Source: Thermincola ferriacetica
GTDB lineage: Bacteria > Bacillota > Thermincolia > Thermincolales > Thermincolaceae
NCBI RefSeq assembly: GCF_001263415.1
Contig: NZ_LGTE01000008.1
Span: 1-64,000, forward strand
Length of the DNA stretch: 64,000 nt
Reading direction: 5' to 3'
Part shown: positions 1 through 8,617 of the stretch, in pieces
Numbering within the stretch: the stretch's first letter is position 1
How the letters are laid out: the number at the start of each line of letters is the position of its first letter
Notes under the pieces: model-generated
What the model was told of the DNA's origin: nothing
Seen by the model: only the letters and a program-made list of their open reading frames with translations
Database searches by the model: none
Program-made: the position numbers and the translations under genes

Positions 1-60
1 TTTCCGCCGAAACTGCAATATAAGCCATCGAGTTCGGGAACGCTGCCTGAACGGCAAGGG

Positions 61-160
61 TTTGCAGCACCAAGCTCCCGGGTAGCGGAGACACCTTCCT
101 ACCCTGCCGCCATTCTCCAGCATAAAGCTCCGTGGTAGCGGAGAGCTCACCCACCCCTCC
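61..160 (+). repeat. Two copies of dispersed repeat family B
   Basis: Two successive similar stretches (about 61-108 and 118-160) share the core AAGCTCC followed by GGTAGCGGAGA, then a pyrimidine-rich tail with CCACCCCTCC in the second. Related copies occur at 42257-42300 and, inverted, at 42100-42130. The function is unknown. The copies look like a degenerate intergenic element rather than coding sequence. Confidence 0.7.
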
Positions 161-185
161 CATAGACTGGCCTGGATATTACCAC

Positions 186-303
186 CAGGGCCTAAAGCCC
201 GACCAGGGTCCGAACCAGGGTCTGAAACCCCACCAAGGCCCAACCCAGGGCCTAAAGCCCCACCAAGGCCCAACCCAGGGTCTGGCCCAGGGCCGGAAAC
301 CCC
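186..303 (+). repeat. Tandem 30-bp repeat, about 3.5-4 units
   Basis: Units begin CAGGG(C/T)CT at 186, 216 and 246, with a degenerate partial unit from 276. Units 2 and 3 end with the same ACCAAGGCCCAACC. The period is divisible by three and one frame reads as a decapeptide repeat (QGLKPHQGPT), but its only starts lie within the upstream repeat and no ribosome site precedes them. It is called here as non-coding tandem repeat. Confidence 0.8.
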
Positions 304-364
304 AGAACTGTTGAGCATTATATTCATCGAACATGATATTTACCCCCCATATTTGCATTTTCTA

Positions 365-432
365 CAGGTGAAACAACCGTTGCTCCGGAGCCCTCCCTCC
401 GCTAAGTCGCAACTTATTGTTTCTCATTACAG
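365..432. repeat. Palindromic dispersed repeat family A, full two-arm copy
   Basis: The left arm (CAGGTGAAACAACCGTTGC, then TCCGGAG) and the right arm (CTCCGCTAAGTCGCAAC, then TTATTGTTTCTCATTAC) are imperfect inverted repeats around a CCCTCC spacer. Half-copies occur at 14281, 29056, 42153 and, inverted, 42323. A shorter palindromic relative is at 36569. It is a likely small mobile or structural intergenic element of unknown function. Confidence 0.7.
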
Positions 433-624
433 TGTTAATAGAACGGTGAAAGTTGAAATTTTTATATTATATTATGTAGATACCTATCAGTTTGTTAATC
501 GTTGCACTGTAAAATATGCGGTAATGTTAAGCCTGTCCAACCTGATAAAAACCGGGGACGAAATGTCACTTTTATCTTAGCTTGAATATACTAGATTGAG
601 CTAATGTTTAAGGGGTGATTTTCC
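433..624. other. Intergenic region upstream of LysM gene
   Basis: AT-rich sequence with no convincing gene. The ribosome site AAGGGGTGAT at 610-619 belongs to the LysM gene. No confident promoter was identified. Confidence 0.5.
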
Positions 625-1164
625 ATGTATTACTACCCGTTCGTACGCCGGTGTCCCCGGGGAACTATGCCCTATATAATTAAAGCAGGAGATACCTATT
701 ACAGCATTGCCCTGCGGTATAATACCTCCGTACCGGCTCTGATTGCCGCCAACCCGGGCGTAAATCCCAATTTTTTGCAAATAGGCCAGACGATATGTGT
801 GCCTGTAAGGCCCCAAGTGCCGCCCTGCCCGGGTGGAAACTACTATACAATTAAGCCGGGGGATACCTTCTATTCAATTGCCCGCCGCTATAATATCTCA
901 TTGGATGATTTACTGGCAGCCAATCCAGGAGTGGACCCGGACAGGTTGCTGGTGGGTCAGGTTATCTGCATACCTGTAGCAGTACCGCCTACAGAGTGCC
1001 CGGACGGAACCAGACCTTATAAAATCAGGAGGGGTGACACTTTTTATTCTATAGCTGTCCGATTTGGCATAAGCCTGGATGCGCTTTTAGCGGCCAACCC
1101 AGGAGTAGATCCGGATGCCTTGCGGGTCGGCGAACAGATATGTGTACCGAGACGCCGGAGGTAA
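625..1164 (+). CDS. Triple LysM-domain protein, probably spore- or wall-associated
   Basis: The 179-residue protein consists almost entirely of three LysM peptidoglycan-binding repeats (about residues 15-60, 70-115 and 128-174). Each has the pattern Y-I/K-x-G-D-T-x-Y-S-I-A followed by AANPGV and ending I-C-(V/I)-P. LysM modules bind N-acetylglucosamine-containing glycans. There is no signal peptide or catalytic domain, and the start is a short MYYYPF stretch, which fits spore coat or cortex proteins such as SafA-like modules more than secreted hydrolases. The ATG at 625 follows AAGGGGTGAT. The neighbouring GerP-like genes support a spore-layer role, which is inference. Confidence 0.85.
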   Translation: MYYYPFVRRCPRGTMPYIIKAGDTYYSIALRYNTSVPALIAANPGVNPNFLQIGQTICVPVRPQVPPCPGGNYYTIKPGDTFYSIARRYNISLDDLLAANPGVDPDRLLVGQVICIPVAVPPTECPDGTRPYKIRRGDTFYSIAVRFGISLDALLAANPGVDPDALRVGEQICVPRRRR

Positions 1165-1212
1165 AAAAAAACTTCCCGTGGATATTATTAAACTCTTTAT
1201 TAATAGGCGTTT

Positions 1213-1626
1213 TCAGGTTTTCGGTTGAAAATTAATCGAATACTTGGGGCCGCCGTCTTTTTTTGGACAGGGTCTTTGGGGTTTGCGACCGGGTTTTTCG
1301 GGGACCTTCTCTTTTTCTTTGTCTAAATTGGAGGGGGCTTTTCCACCATAGTTGGCGCCGATGTTGAGGATGCCGCTTAACTCCTTGATGCCCAAAGTTC
1401 CAATATTGTTTACCAGTTCTACTTTGTCCACCATGATTTTATCTACATAAAGCTGTTCAATTATTATGGGAGGTTCGTTTTCAGATTGTCTGTTGCGACA
1501 CTGTTCCCTAAGCGTGACGAGCTGTTCTTCCAGGCTCCTGATTTTATTTTTTATCTGCTCTTTATGGCAGGTTACGCAGAATATGCCGATAATGTTTTTA
1601 ATTCTTTTTGTTATGTTGTATACCAT
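1213..1626 (-). CDS. GerPC-like spore germination protein
   Basis: A 137-residue protein with a coiled-coil segment (about 25-45, SLEEQLVTLREQ) followed by a region resembling GerPC: VDKVELVNNIGTL and LSGILNIG, comparable to the conserved 'L-x-GTLNIG' motif of that family. The C-terminus is Lys/Pro-rich and low complexity. GerP proteins act in the spore coat and affect access of germinants to their receptors. The gene lies just downstream of the Hsp20 gene on the same strand (19-bp gap) and next to two GerPA/PF-like genes. The start has only a weak ribosome site (AGGGAT). The family call rests on motif resemblance and is moderate. Confidence 0.6.
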   Translation of the reverse strand: MVYNITKRIKNIIGIFCVTCHKEQIKNKIRSLEEQLVTLREQCRNRQSENEPPIIIEQLYVDKIMVDKVELVNNIGTLGIKELSGILNIGANYGGKAPSNLDKEKEKVPEKPGRKPQRPCPKKDGGPKYSINFQPKT

Positions 1627-1645
1627 AGTTATCCCTGCATTTGTT

Positions 1646-2107
1646 TTATTTTATATGAATGAATTCTTCCTGTTCTCTGCAGATACGTGGAAATTTTATT
1701 TCCAAAAGCCCTTTATCAAAACGGGCCTCAATGCCGTTTTTATCAACAACTTCCGGCAACTGAACAGTACGTTGAAAGGGACCGTAAAACCTCTCGGTTA
1801 TTACCTGGGTATAATTCTTATAAATGGGTTGTATGTTACCGGTTATGCTAAGCCGGTCCCCGGCCAAACTTAATTGTATTTCCTCCTTGGCCTGCCCCGG
1901 TAAAGATACAACAACTAAAATTTCTTTTTCATTCATATATATGTCTACGGGGGGAAAGGTACCGGGTCTGGCGTGGTTACCAAACATTTCTGTAAAAGAT
2001 GACAGCATTTGCTGGGTATGAGGGTTGCTAAATATTTCGGACCAAAAATCTTTTCCCTGATATTTTTGCGTCAATTCCCGCCAACGCATTAATTTCTCCA
2101 TATCCAA
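1646..2107 (-). CDS. Hsp20/alpha-crystallin small heat-shock protein
   Basis: A 153-residue protein with an alpha-crystallin domain at about residues 50-150. It has PPVDIYMNEKEILVVVSLPG at its start and the closing G-I-E-A-R-F-x-K-G-L-L-E-I-K-F-P motif typical of Hsp20. These ATP-independent chaperones hold unfolded proteins; several spore-coat proteins of Bacilli (CotM-like) share the fold. The start is taken as TTG at 2107 because AGGAGG at 2117-2122 is nine bases upstream; the next ATG at 2101 is too far from it. It is transcribed together with the GerPC-like gene, so a spore-stage role is plausible but inferred. Confidence 0.88.
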   Translation of the reverse strand: MDMEKLMRWRELTQKYQGKDFWSEIFSNPHTQQMLSSFTEMFGNHARPGTFPPVDIYMNEKEILVVVSLPGQAKEEIQLSLAGDRLSITGNIQPIYKNYTQVITERFYGPFQRTVQLPEVVDKNGIEARFDKGLLEIKFPRICREQEEFIHIK

Positions 2108-2187
2108 GCCTGTTCACCTCCTGCCGGTACGCGACATGATTTTGCAGTTTTCGGCATATGTTGGTAATATAGCCAGGGGGGAAGTAA

Positions 2188-2448
2188 ATGCCGTCTATAG
2201 TAATTAATATTTTTTTAGTGAAAATTAATTCCATAGAAAATGCTTCTGCCTTCAATATCGGTCAAAGCCTACAGGCTGATTGGGTTAATTCGGATAAGCG
2301 AAATCAGGGATTTGGCCAGAATTACGGCGATGAAAGCTGTTTCCTGGGTACCCGTTGTTTTGTAGATGATAATGACGGGGTGGATTCGCCGGCGACCAAA
2401 ACCTCTTTGCCCCCGGGAAGGCAAAATTTCCTGAAGGAGGATTGGTAA
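2188..2448 (+). CDS. GerPA/GerPF-like spore germination protein
   Basis: An 86-residue protein starting MPSIVINIFLVKINSIENAS and then FNIGQSL, the pattern of short GerPA/GerPF proteins (MPAIVGP..., hydrophobic strand, F-G-D/N-x-L). It continues with a KRNQGFGQNYGD segment also found in the next gene. GGGGGAAG lies before the ATG. It is divergent from the Hsp20/GerPC-like pair. The predicted role is in the spore coat germination layer, based on family resemblance only. Confidence 0.6.
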   Translation: MPSIVINIFLVKINSIENASAFNIGQSLQADWVNSDKRNQGFGQNYGDESCFLGTRCFVDDNDGVDSPATKTSLPPGRQNFLKEDW

Positions 2449-2449
2449 A

Positions 2450-2680
2450 TTGTTTGCACCCATGGTGGTAAACTTATTGGGGTTTAAGATTAATGTTGCG
2501 GAGCGGAATAGCATTATTAGCCTAGGTCCCGTATTCCAGATTGATGTTTTTCAATCCAATAAACGGAACCAGGGGTTCGGTGAACAAAACGGCGACTTGT
2601 CCCCTAACTGGTTCCCTGTCCAAGCTGTAAACAACCCAGTAGTTCAGGATTCTGCTTCGGCGAAACTCAGCGCTGTATAA
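2450..2680 (+). CDS. Second GerPA/GerPF-like protein
   Basis: A 76-residue paralogue of the preceding gene: MFAPMVVNLLGFKIN, then IISLGPVFQIDVFQSNKRNQGFGEQNGD. The KRNQGFG(Q/E) stretch is shared, so the two look like a tandem duplication. The start is TTG at 2450, supported by GGAGG (2436-2440) nine bases upstream, which lies inside the end of the previous gene. The two genes are therefore likely co-transcribed and translationally close. The C-terminus (PVVQDSASAKLSAV) is unremarkable. Confidence 0.55.
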   Translation: MFAPMVVNLLGFKINVAERNSIISLGPVFQIDVFQSNKRNQGFGEQNGDLSPNWFPVQAVNNPVVQDSASAKLSAV

Positions 2681-3051
2681 CAATAATAAATTGTTATGGT
2701 GATAAAAGAAAAAACGGCCAAGTTTCCAGCCACAGTTTATCGCCAAACTCTCCATTTTTCTCCAAGAACCGGGTCAAATGGTTTCTATGCTTAAGGATGA
2801 ACTATTACCGGTGCCCCCTCGTGCTTTACTGATTATGGACCTGTCAGCGGTTCCGCTTCGGAAAACATTTGACCCTGTTCGGACATCTGTTAAATTCTGC
2901 GTGGTAGTTAATTTCCCCCTCCCCTTTCGGCGGTCGAACCAAAGTCAGGATGTTTGTCCAGAGAACCCAAAAACATGGCCTAGGATTATTTTATAATTTA
3001 GGCGAAACAATTTAACAAGGGTTATCCCGAGTAGAAGGAGGTGGAAAAGCA
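2681..3051. other. Intergenic region with a spaced inverted repeat
   Basis: No credible gene. A 10-bp perfect inverted repeat GGGTCAAATG (2771-2780) / CATTTGACCC (2866-2875) is separated by 85 bp and could be a regulator site or degraded element. The ribosome site AAGGAGGTGG ahead of 3052 is the only clear signal. Confidence 0.4.
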
Positions 3052-4623
3052 ATGTATAAACTCATGGTTGTCGATGGTGATAAGCTGGTACGTCAAACAA
3101 TTCAAACCATTATAAAAGAAAGAAATATTCCCCTGAGTTATGCGGCCGAAGCTACAGATGGCGTTGAGGCTTTGTTAAAAGCAAGAAAGGTCAAACCAGA
3201 TGTGGTTATCATGGAAATAAATATACCGAAATTTGATGGTTTGAACACAGCAGAAAAAATTAAAGAATTTCTGCCGCAGTGCCAGGTGATTTTTATCTCA
3301 GCTCATAAAGAATTTGAATATGTCAGACAAGCTTTAAGAATAGGGGCCTTTGATTACCTGCTCAAGCCGGTGCAGCCCGGGGAGTTTGAGGAAGTTTGCT
3401 GCAAGTTAACGGAAATTTTGGGTATTAACGAACAAGAGGAACTTGAGTTTGAACGGGAAAAAGTAGAATTGGCAAGCACCCAGTTATTTATCCGAAAAGT
3501 TTTACTGTCCGGTTGTTTTTCGGGCAGTAACGAGTTAAGAAACCAATTCCATGAGTTTTTTGTCAGTTTGAAGTGTGGAGTGTTAATGGTATTGTCAAGT
3601 CATGCCATTAATTTGGACAAATTAATTGTTCATAATATTATTGGGATGTTAAAAGGAAATCTGTATTTATGTCCAGTCCCGTTGAATCCCAACCAAATCG
3701 TTGTTTTTTTCGGACAAAAATATGGACAGTCTAAATTGACAACCACCGTTCTAAAAAAATACGGTTACAGATTGATGGAACAGGTTGCCCTGAAAACAGG
3801 TATTGAGTTAAATATCGGCATTGGAAAAATATATAAGGATCTGTCCAAGTTAAGAAAATCATATCTGGAGGCCTGTGATGCTTTGAATCTGGCCGAGTTT
3901 CTGCGGATGAATGGGGTTTTGTTAACCATTGAAGAATGTGAGAAGTTTTATAAAGATTTATCTAATTATCTTTTGGACAGAGAAAAAAAATTAATAGACA
4001 TGATTTTAAGAAAGAAACATGATGACGCAATCATATGTATTCATGATATATTTAATGACTTCCAGCCCCGTTTGGAGTCGAATCTTATTTGGGAAAAAGT
4101 CTTTTGTCTCGAAATTCTGGCGGTGCTGTTAAGAGCTGCCCGCAAAGCCAATGTAAATTCAGAGGAACTTTCGCAAATCAATTCTGCCTTAACGAATGAA
4201 TTGGTTGATATGACTGATTTAGGAAAAAGGTTATGGGTAGAATGGTTGGAACATTGTGTGGATAGAATTATAGCATTGATTGCAAATAACGAAAAAGCTT
4301 CGGTTCAGCGTCTCATTAAGGAGATTAAAGAATATATTGAAAATAACCTGAATAAATCTATCACCCTGAAGGACATAAGTGAATTAACTCATTATAATCC
4401 TCAATATTTCTCCCGCGCTTTCAAAAAAGAAATCGGGATGACGGTTATTGAGTACTTAACGCACCGGCGCATCGAAAAGGCCAAGATGTTATTGAAGAAA
4501 GAAAGGCTGCCTGTTAGACTGGTAGCGAAAAAGGTGGGTTTTTCCGATGTTGCTTATTTTAGCCGGGTATTCAGGAAAGTTGTTGGCGTTAAACCCAGTG
4601 AATTCCGGGAAAAATCTGGATAA
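3052..4623 (+). CDS. AraC-family response regulator (YesN-type) with atypical receiver
   Basis: A 523-residue regulator with an N-terminal receiver (about 1-120), a long variable middle and a C-terminal AraC-type double helix-turn-helix (about 425-520: ITLKDISELTHYNPQYFSRAF and VRLVAKKVGFSDVAYFSRVF). In the receiver, the position of the phospho-acceptor Asp is Glu55 (DVVIMEINIP) and the acidic pair is D-G-D rather than D-D-E; the conserved Ser and Lys (DYLLKP) remain. This may make it phosphorylation-independent or constitutively active, which is inference. No histidine kinase is adjacent. A strong AAGGAGGTGG precedes the ATG. The target genes are not evident. Confidence 0.88.
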   Translation: MYKLMVVDGDKLVRQTIQTIIKERNIPLSYAAEATDGVEALLKARKVKPDVVIMEINIPKFDGLNTAEKIKEFLPQCQVIFISAHKEFEYVRQALRIGAFDYLLKPVQPGEFEEVCCKLTEILGINEQEELEFEREKVELASTQLFIRKVLLSGCFSGSNELRNQFHEFFVSLKCGVLMVLSSHAINLDKLIVHNIIGMLKGNLYLCPVPLNPNQIVVFFGQKYGQSKLTTTVLKKYGYRLMEQVALKTGIELNIGIGKIYKDLSKLRKSYLEACDALNLAEFLRMNGVLLTIEECEKFYKDLSNYLLDREKKLIDMILRKKHDDAIICIHDIFNDFQPRLESNLIWEKVFCLEILAVLLRAARKANVNSEELSQINSALTNELVDMTDLGKRLWVEWLEHCVDRIIALIANNEKASVQRLIKEIKEYIENNLNKSITLKDISELTHYNPQYFSRAFKKEIGMTVIEYLTHRRIEKAKMLLKKERLPVRLVAKKVGFSDVAYFSRVFRKVVGVKPSEFREKSG

Positions 4624-4658
4624 AACCGGATAAAGTTCAATAACATTCAATATTGGTT

Positions 4659-4690
4659 GCACGGTGTGAAAAACCGTGCTTTATTTATGT
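4659..4690 (+). terminator. Probable intrinsic terminator of the AraC-type regulator
   Basis: The hairpin GCACGGT (4659-4665) / ACCGTGC (4673-4679), with a seven-base loop, is followed by TTTATTTAT. It lies 35 bp after the stop codon. Confidence 0.6.
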
Positions 4691-4952
4691 CCAAAACTTA
4701 CAGATCAGATTTGAAATTAAACTCAATTACCCGTTAGTAACTAAAATGTCCAGATAATACAAATATAAATCCCAAAAATCCAAAGGTAAATTGTATGTCG
4801 GTTATAAAAATATTCGACATAGTAAAAATTAGCAAAAACAGTCCCAATATAACTATGGATGTGGGTAGTTACCTCATGTGTATTTATTGTTTTGAAAATA
4901 GCTTGAATACTTTTCACAAATTAGAGTTTGCGGTCAAAGGGGAGAAAATACC
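4691..4952. other. AT-rich intergenic region before the signalling operon
   Basis: No gene is seen. The region is AT-rich and probably carries the promoter of the DUF342 operon, but no unambiguous -35/-10 pair was picked. GGGGAGAA precedes the ATG at 4953. Confidence 0.4.
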
Positions 4953-6854
4953 ATGAGAAAAATAGAAGACCTGATTAAAGAGGTTTTGGAAAGTCCGCTC
5001 AATAATTCCGAACGGGCCGAACAGATATCAACCGGTACTGATTATATTGAAATAAACGATAACAGGGGGATTTCTTCAACGGAGAATCAGGACGGAAGCG
5101 TTTGTGTGAAAAACGGTAAAATCATTATCAGTTACCCTAAAGGTACAGGTAAATACGCCAGTGTTTCTCCCGGCGATGGAGTTATGTTTTTGGTTAACGG
5201 CATGGAAGTTGGCGACAAGGTGCTGTTGACTGAAGATATACATTTACAAATAGTCTTTGATGAGGAGAAACCACAAAGTAATTTAGAGATTACTATTTCC
5301 GACGATGGACTGGAAGCATACCTGACTGTGCAGCGGCAGCCATACAGGAAATACCGGTTGGCAGATCAGGAAGCATCTCAACATCTAGTTTTAAAAAAAG
5401 AAGTTGTTGAAGAAATTTTACCGCCACCGGTAGACCTTGCAGAGGTCTTGGAGGAGTTAGAGTCACTGGGGATTAAAAGTGGAATTGACTTTGCCGCCCT
5501 GGAGCGGGAGCTTAAAGCGCCCACGGGGGAAAAAATAGTTATAGCCCGCGGCCGACCGCCTGTTCTTCCTCAGGATGCTTATGTAGAGTACCTGTTTAGC
5601 AACGACCAGAGAATTTCAAAAGAAATGCGGGACGCCGGACGAATAGATTATTTGGACAAAGGACAGTTCCAATCTGTTGAAATGGGAACTGTACTGGCTG
5701 TAAAGCGCCCCCCGGTTCCCGGAAAAAAAGGGGTAACGGTTACTGGGAAAGAGATACCCGTAGGTGAACCTAAAGATGTTCAAATTAATGTGGGCGAAGG
5801 GGCTTGCCTTGTGAATAACGGGCAGAAAGCGGTGGCCGTGATAGCTGGACGTCCTGTTTTAGCCGGGAAACAAAGGCTGATCAAAGTGTTACCAGAGCTT
5901 ACCGTTCCAGGTGATGTCAATATTTCCACGGGGCATATCCGGTTTAAAGGCGATGTGGTTATTCACGGAAACGTTTTGGAGGGATTAATTGTCCAGGCTA
6001 CCGGTAGGGTAACTGTCTTGGGCAATGTTTATTCAGGGCAAATTTTTGCCGGGGGTAGTATATTTATAGGGCAAAGCCTTATAGGGGGATTGGTAACAGC
6101 CGGCGGAGAGGGGGCTTTTTTAAATCGTATTCTTCCCGGAGTTAACCTGTTACTGAAAATGTTAGCCAATATTAAGAAAAATATTAAACAGTTAAAAAGC
6201 AATCCCAATTTTTCTGTTGGGGATTTAAATATTAAAGGTGACGGAAACCTTATAAAATTGCTTATTGATATGAAGTATAAGGAACTGCCGGCCATAGTGG
6301 CAAACTTGAGCAGTCATTTAAAGTCCGTTAGATATAAACCCAGTTCTGAAATAATTAACTGTATAAACGTAATGACTGAAAAATTAACAGGGCTGGGACC
6401 TTTGAACATAAAGTCCCTTGATGAATTAACCGACATAGAAAAAATGTTGGCTGAAATTACCCGAATTGCCGAGGAATCAGCCGAAATAGCGGAAGCGGAT
6501 GTTACGGTTAAGTATGTTCAAAATGCCACCGTAGAGGCTACCGGTTCGATTTACATAGCAGGGCAGGGATGTTACCGCACCAATCTATATGCCGGCAAAG
6601 ATATAACCATAGCAGGTATTTGCCGCGGTGGTGAGATCACGGCTGAAGGGGATATTTCGGTTTCCCAATTGGGGGCTGGTTCGGCGGTGTTAACGAAAAT
6701 TTCAACCAAAGAGAGCGGTGTAATTAAGGCCCAAAAAGTATATCCCAACGTTATTTTGAAAATAGGTCATCATTCTTATAAAGCGCATTCCGAAATGCAG
6801 AATGTGTATTGCTGTTGGGATGATGACAAGGGTTTATTTGTTAGTAGCAAATGA
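4953..6854 (+). CDS. FapA family (DUF342) protein
   Basis: A 633-residue protein of the DUF342/FapA family. It has an N-terminal region with YPKGTGKYASVSPGDGVMFLVNG, a central DUF342 segment with VKRPPVPGKKGVTVTGKEIPVG, and a long right-handed beta-helix-like part rich in G-D-V-x-I-x-G-N-V and AGGSI turns (about 310-400 and 520-600). FapA-like proteins are polymer-forming or scaffold proteins, sometimes linked to cell-surface or signalling functions; the biochemical role is not established. It heads an operon with STAS, PP2C phosphatase and kinase genes, which suggests it takes part in or is controlled by that switch. A paralogue with a Jag-N domain is at 24184. Confidence 0.85.
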   Translation: MRKIEDLIKEVLESPLNNSERAEQISTGTDYIEINDNRGISSTENQDGSVCVKNGKIIISYPKGTGKYASVSPGDGVMFLVNGMEVGDKVLLTEDIHLQIVFDEEKPQSNLEITISDDGLEAYLTVQRQPYRKYRLADQEASQHLVLKKEVVEEILPPPVDLAEVLEELESLGIKSGIDFAALERELKAPTGEKIVIARGRPPVLPQDAYVEYLFSNDQRISKEMRDAGRIDYLDKGQFQSVEMGTVLAVKRPPVPGKKGVTVTGKEIPVGEPKDVQINVGEGACLVNNGQKAVAVIAGRPVLAGKQRLIKVLPELTVPGDVNISTGHIRFKGDVVIHGNVLEGLIVQATGRVTVLGNVYSGQIFAGGSIFIGQSLIGGLVTAGGEGAFLNRILPGVNLLLKMLANIKKNIKQLKSNPNFSVGDLNIKGDGNLIKLLIDMKYKELPAIVANLSSHLKSVRYKPSSEIINCINVMTEKLTGLGPLNIKSLDELTDIEKMLAEITRIAEESAEIAEADVTVKYVQNATVEATGSIYIAGQGCYRTNLYAGKDITIAGICRGGEITAEGDISVSQLGAGSAVLTKISTKESGVIKAQKVYPNVILKIGHHSYKAHSEMQNVYCCWDDDKGLFVSSK

Positions 6855-6875
6855 TAAATAATGAGAGGTGTCACT

Positions 6876-7187
6876 ATGATAGACGTTCGGATAAAACAAG
6901 AAGGTTATACCAAACATATAGCGTTGTCCGGGAACATTGACATGGCAAATGCTTCCGAATGTGAAGAAGTTTTGACCAATAACTTGACCGGTGTGACGAA
7001 AATGGCGCTGGATCTATCCGGACTGTTATTTATTGATTCAACGGGAGTCGGCAGTCTGGTATCAGCCATCAAATCCGCTTTTGATAAGAATATTCAGTTT
7101 GAGCTGGTTAATGTACCGGAGGGAATAGATGAAGTGTTTGAAATCATCGGCCTTTATGAAGTTTTGCAACAGGGGCCGGGCAAATGA
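6876..7187 (+). CDS. STAS-domain anti-sigma factor antagonist
   Basis: A 103-residue single STAS domain with the phosphorylatable-serine motif F-I-D-S-T-G-V-G (about residue 54-61), like SpoIIAA/RsbV. Such proteins are phosphorylated by an RsbW/SpoIIAB-type kinase and dephosphorylated by a PP2C phosphatase. Both partners are encoded immediately downstream. The ATG at 6876 follows GAGAGGTG and is preferred to an earlier in-frame ATG at 6861. The stop overlaps the next start (ATGA), indicating translational coupling to the phosphatase. Confidence 0.88.
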   Translation: MIDVRIKQEGYTKHIALSGNIDMANASECEEVLTNNLTGVTKMALDLSGLLFIDSTGVGSLVSAIKSAFDKNIQFELVNVPEGIDEVFEIIGLYEVLQQGPGK

Positions 7188-8584
7188 AAAAACTGTGGGC
7201 AATAATTATAATTTTGGGGGTTATTGTTAACGGTACATTATTATATATTTCCAACGACATTTTTATTAATCAGTTAGCTTTTGCCTGCGTATATCTTTTA
7301 CTTTCGTTAATAAATCTCGAATCGGACCAAAAAATGGCCTTTTCCCTTGAAGTCAGTGTATTGGCATATTCTGCTACAAGTTTTGCTCCTGACTGGGCGC
7401 TGTTTACTGCATTTTTAGGCGGTATAATCAAAGGCATTTACGAACAGTTCCGGCTGAAAAAACCTCTTAAAGATATAATTTTTAATTTTTCCACCCAGGT
7501 ATTCGCCACTTTAACTGCAGGACGCTTTCTGTTACAACTGCAAAAATCGGTTGACCTGACATTATATACTCGGTTGTTGGTTTTTCTGGTAAGCTTTTTT
7601 ACCGCGAGTATCATTATAAAACTTTTGTATACTGCATTGTTAAATGAAGGTAGATTCACCAAAGATTTATTTTACTCTGTTAAGTTCAATCTTTTATCCA
7701 TGGTAGGAATAGGTTTGGTTTCCGTGGTGGGAACCATTGTGATGGAAGAAAGGAACTACCTGGTATTTCTATTGGTTTTCTTTTTCTTGCTGTACCTGCA
7801 ATATATCATTGATGGTTTGGTAAAGGAACGTAACCGGAATTTGTATTTGTCTCAATTAATTATAAGTATGCTGAACCAGGACCTGGAGCTAATTCGCGAT
7901 ATGTATGCCAAGTTACTTCCCGCGCCGAAGCAAACCTGGGAAAACTTAGATATATTTGCATTTAACTGTCCTGCCGAGAAAATTGGTGGCGATTTTTATG
8001 ATTTTATCCCTTTAAGCGAAACATTATTCGCTTTTGTAATCGGCGATGTTATGGGGCATGGGATGAAGGCTGCCATTCAAGTGAATAATACCATGTTCAC
8101 CATCCGGGCCCTTTTAAGGGGCAAGGCAAGTCCCGGTGATTGCCTTACAGAATTAAATAAAATTAGCTGCTCGTATTTAAACAAAACAAAGCAATTTTTT
8201 ACGGTATTTCTGGGGGTATATGACACTTCAGAGAAAATTTTGCGTTTTGCTAACGGTGGCCACTTACCCCCCATAGTTTATAGACAAAAGCCGGGACGGG
8301 CAGAGTTTCTGCGGGTAGAAGGTCCGGCAGTGGGTTTTTTATCCAATTATCAATATAGGGAAGGTTACTGCAGCCTGGAACCAGGTGACATCCTGGTTCT
8401 GTATACCGATGGATTACCGGAAATACTCAGTGGGATAAACATGAGGAACGGTAGCAAAATTCTGCAATTTGTTCAGCAACATGCAGGCCAACCAGGATTT
8501 TATGAGGCACTCAAAAATGAAGTTGAGTTGCTTGCCGGGAAAAACAAAGACGATGTTACCTTTGCATTAATTATAATTCATTAA
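7184..8584 (+). CDS. Membrane-anchored SpoIIE/RsbU-type PP2C phosphatase
   Basis: A 466-residue protein. The first ~210 residues hold about six hydrophobic segments and the C-terminal half is a SpoIIE-type serine phosphatase: the metal-binding motif GGDFYDF (about 270), the FVIGDVMGHGMKAA core, and the closing LYTDGLPE and NKDDVTFALI motifs. It should dephosphorylate the co-encoded STAS proteins in response to a signal sensed at the membrane. It overlaps the upstream STAS gene by four bases. The ligand or stress it senses is not evident. Confidence 0.9.
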   Translation: MKKLWAIIIILGVIVNGTLLYISNDIFINQLAFACVYLLLSLINLESDQKMAFSLEVSVLAYSATSFAPDWALFTAFLGGIIKGIYEQFRLKKPLKDIIFNFSTQVFATLTAGRFLLQLQKSVDLTLYTRLLVFLVSFFTASIIIKLLYTALLNEGRFTKDLFYSVKFNLLSMVGIGLVSVVGTIVMEERNYLVFLLVFFFLLYLQYIIDGLVKERNRNLYLSQLIISMLNQDLELIRDMYAKLLPAPKQTWENLDIFAFNCPAEKIGGDFYDFIPLSETLFAFVIGDVMGHGMKAAIQVNNTMFTIRALLRGKASPGDCLTELNKISCSYLNKTKQFFTVFLGVYDTSEKILRFANGGHLPPIVYRQKPGRAEFLRVEGPAVGFLSNYQYREGYCSLEPGDILVLYTDGLPEILSGINMRNGSKILQFVQQHAGQPGFYEALKNEVELLAGKNKDDVTFALIIIH

Positions 8585-8617
8585 AAGTCCTCGGTAAATA
8601 AGGAAGGATTGGAAATC

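Noticed and set aside
186-303. The 30-bp repeats as a CRISPR array
   Set aside because: Units are contiguous with no spacers, and no cas genes are in the window.
132-314. A 60-codon frame with a decapeptide repeat (QGLKPHQGPT)
   Set aside because: It lies in the 30-bp tandem repeat and a family B copy, with no ribosome site; the repeat alone explains the open frame.
2778-2996. A 72-codon open frame
   Set aside because: No ribosome site, no recognisable protein pattern and an embedded inverted repeat; chance.
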